DNA of 64,000 bases from Bacteroidota bacterium (lineage in GTDB: Bacteria > Bacteroidota > Bacteroidia > Flavobacteriales_D > Crocinitomicaceae): positions 372,001 to 436,000 of the forward strand of contig JASBTZ010000007.1 in assembly GCA_030148165.1 (NCBI GenBank), read 5' to 3'. The notes under the pieces were generated by a model, which did no database searches, was not told the DNA's origin, and was given only the letters and a program-made list of their open reading frames with translations. Positions 62,831 to 64,000 of this stretch are shown here, piece by piece; the first letter of the stretch is position 1, and the number at the start of each line of letters is the position of its first letter. The position numbers and the translations under genes were made by a program.

Positions 62831-63739
62831 TTAGCGCTTCAATACAATTTTTTTAGTATCCGATTGTAGATTGGTCTTGATCTTCAAAATGTATTCACCG
62901 TCCTCCAGATCGCTGATGTCGATAAAAGTCTTGGTCGGATGCACACCGAATTCTTTCACAATTCGACCATTCAAATCCAACACCTTAATTTCTTCAATGA
63001 TGTGAAACTCATTTTGCTTCTTCGTATTTATTACAACCTTTCCGGTGGAAGGATTCGGTGAAAGTCGGATGTACTCATCCTGCTCAATTTCTTCAACGGT
63101 ATGGATCCATGTTGGATGAATCATGAAATTGTCAATCATCCATCCTTCGTGGTTGGTGGTATTTGAATCGGAGACAAAGGTAAACCGACAATGCAATGTA
63201 TCATTCCATTGCATAAAGGAACCGTCAAAACAGAGCCAGATATCCCTCCAGTTCGTGTCCGTTCCGGTAAAGACTTCATCCGGACCATTGAATGTTGTAT
63301 TGGCCTGGTCGTAACCATAGAAGTTGTAGACATAAGGATTGTTCCATGCACTTTGCCACGTAGCTCCATTATCCAGGGAAAACTCAATATTCCCATAATC
63401 CAAAGAATCATCCATATCCAGCTTTTGCGTCCATTGAATAGCAACAATACTCCAACCAAAAACAAAGGGATCTACCCAAAACTGAAAAGAGGAGCTATTA
63501 GAGTCCGGATAGTGGTTTATAGTATCTGTAACGATTACATTTGGAAGTGTACTCGCTGAATTAAAAATCGATTTTTGGGGTGGTCCGATTTGCCAGATGT
63601 TGTTTGCATTGCTCGTATCTATTTGAATCAAAACCGAGTTAGAAAGTGAAGTGTCAGCACCATCGAAGTATTGGTTGTAGTTCTGACTGAACGAGAACGA
63701 TGCAAAAAGCAAGCCCGTAACGAGTAAAATTGATTTCAT
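62831..63739 (-). CDS. secreted T9SS-sorted protein, unknown function
   Basis: A 302-residue exported protein. The signal peptide (about 1-18, FSFSQ) is followed by a beta-rich part with many Asn/Asp/Trp (WRDIWLCFDGSFMQWNDTLH, FTFVSDSNTTNHEGW), resembling a jelly-roll or MAM-like carbohydrate-binding fold. The C-terminal T9SS sorting domain follows (RLSPNPSTGKVVINTK ... DGEYILKIKTN). It lies upstream of and four bases from the cytochrome c peroxidase gene. The pair may therefore act together at the cell surface, although the connection is unknown. Confidence 0.82.
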   Translation of the reverse strand: MKSILLVTGLLFASFSFSQNYNQYFDGADTSLSNSVLIQIDTSNANNIWQIGPPQKSIFNSASTLPNVIVTDTINHYPDSNSSSFQFWVDPFVFGWSIVAIQWTQKLDMDDSLDYGNIEFSLDNGATWQSAWNNPYVYNFYGYDQANTTFNGPDEVFTGTDTNWRDIWLCFDGSFMQWNDTLHCRFTFVSDSNTTNHEGWMIDNFMIHPTWIHTVEEIEQDEYIRLSPNPSTGKVVINTKKQNEFHIIEEIKVLDLNGRIVKEFGVHPTKTFIDISDLEDGEYILKIKTNLQSDTKKIVLKR

Positions 63740-63800
63740 AAGTTTTTGGTTAGCAGTTAGCTAAAGAACGAAATCAATAAGGAAAGAGTTGGATGTTTAT

Positions 63801-63995
63801 TTAATCGATACTACAACTCATATCCTCACCGCAACACATCGGTGATTTGATCTTCCCGTGTCCGTTTGGGCATTTTGATATCTGGACAGTTCTGTTATCG
63901 TCCGTTACGATACTGTCATCTGCCAGTGGCGCACCACATTTAGCACATGTAGCATTTACTGCCATTCCGCATTTTTTACATTCGTAAGTTGCCAT
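63801..63995 (-). CDS. small multi-zinc-ribbon protein
   Basis: A 64-residue protein packed with metal ligands: CKKC (C6, C9), CAKC (C17, C20), CPNGH (C42, H46), CC (C54, C55) and C61. It matches a short family found in bacteria and archaea in which two or three treble-clef or ribbon units bind zinc. Its function is unknown. It is transcribed from just inside the window edge, upstream of the T9SS protein. Confidence 0.82.
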   Translation of the reverse strand: MATYECKKCGMAVNATCAKCGAPLADDSIVTDDNRTVQISKCPNGHGKIKSPMCCGEDMSCSID

Positions 63996-64000
63996 TGTTT

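Noticed and set aside
63136-63559. Two frames (109 and 122 codons) over the T9SS gene at 62831-63739
   Set aside because: Out-of-frame shadows of the annotated gene with no domain.

Overview
The window reads as a contiguous piece of the chromosome of a Bacteroidota bacterium, most likely a marine or aquatic member of the Flavobacteriales. The grounds are several secreted proteins with C-terminal type IX secretion (T9SS) sorting domains; families largely restricted to the phylum (GLPGLI, HYC_CC_PP, DUF4292, TonB-dependent receptors with an N-terminal carboxypeptidase-regulatory-like domain); TAnnTTTG-type promoter boxes; starts that mostly lack Shine-Dalgarno sequences; moderate-to-low GC; and the asnS-rpoN gene pair. 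I saw no phage, transposon, integron, CRISPR array or recognisable defence system. This is mostly core and surface-biology DNA.

Layout. 1-4.9 kb: end of pth, then asnS, rpoN, a PAP2-like membrane protein and an M48 lipoprotein peptidase. 4.9-7.9 kb: a LacI-family regulator facing a secreted L-type-lectin T9SS protein, with two related operator-like sites before the lectin gene. 7.95-11.1 kb: lysS (minus), hemJ and an enoyl-CoA hydratase. 11.1-20.2 kb: an envelope and polysaccharide block. A flippase, dut, a sugar nucleotidyltransferase, a TPR lipoprotein, a DUF4292 lipoprotein and an EnvC-like protein run on the plus strand; an O-antigen ligase/polymerase and a Wzz-like protein run on the minus strand. 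20.6-24.3 kb: a lone outer-membrane protein, an OmpR-type two-component pair and an NlpC/P60 hydrolase. 24.4-31.6 kb: a 1151-residue SprA-reminiscent outer-membrane protein, a 7TM-SpoIIE phosphatase and an FG-GAP T9SS protein.

31.6-39.7 kb: minus-strand genes, namely a Ppx/GppA phosphatase, the GTPases der and era, two small secreted proteins sharing a KRPGGTI tail motif, an envelope protein, an S9 oligopeptidase lipoprotein and a small ABM-like protein. A tRNA-fMet with two downstream terminators and a possible tRNA remnant follows at 39.7-39.9 kb. 40-44.8 kb: a lipoprotein, a TonB-receptor-like protein with its GLPGLI partner, and a small lipoprotein. 44.8-49.9 kb: a NifU-type Fe-S scaffold, a three-gene metal-handling unit (HYC_CC_PP, TonB receptor, HMA protein) and metK. 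50-53.9 kb: a LolA-like protein and a large BNR/sortilin propeller protein. 54-64 kb: a T9SS subtilase, an extradiol dioxygenase with a possible Tat signal, a repeat-rich T9SS protein, a fatty-acid desaturase, two small unknowns, a di-haem cytochrome c peroxidase, another T9SS protein and a zinc-ribbon protein.

How the parts fit together. Most genes serve envelope construction (polysaccharide export, amidase activation, lipid desaturation, outer-membrane transport) or put proteins on the surface through T9SS. They are interspersed with translation genes (asnS, lysS, der, era, pth, tRNA-fMet). The points most worth a second look are the LacI-lectin locus with paired operators, the metal triad, the KRPGGTI gene pair, the SprA-like giant and the seven-repeat surface protein. 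None is proven to be a new system.
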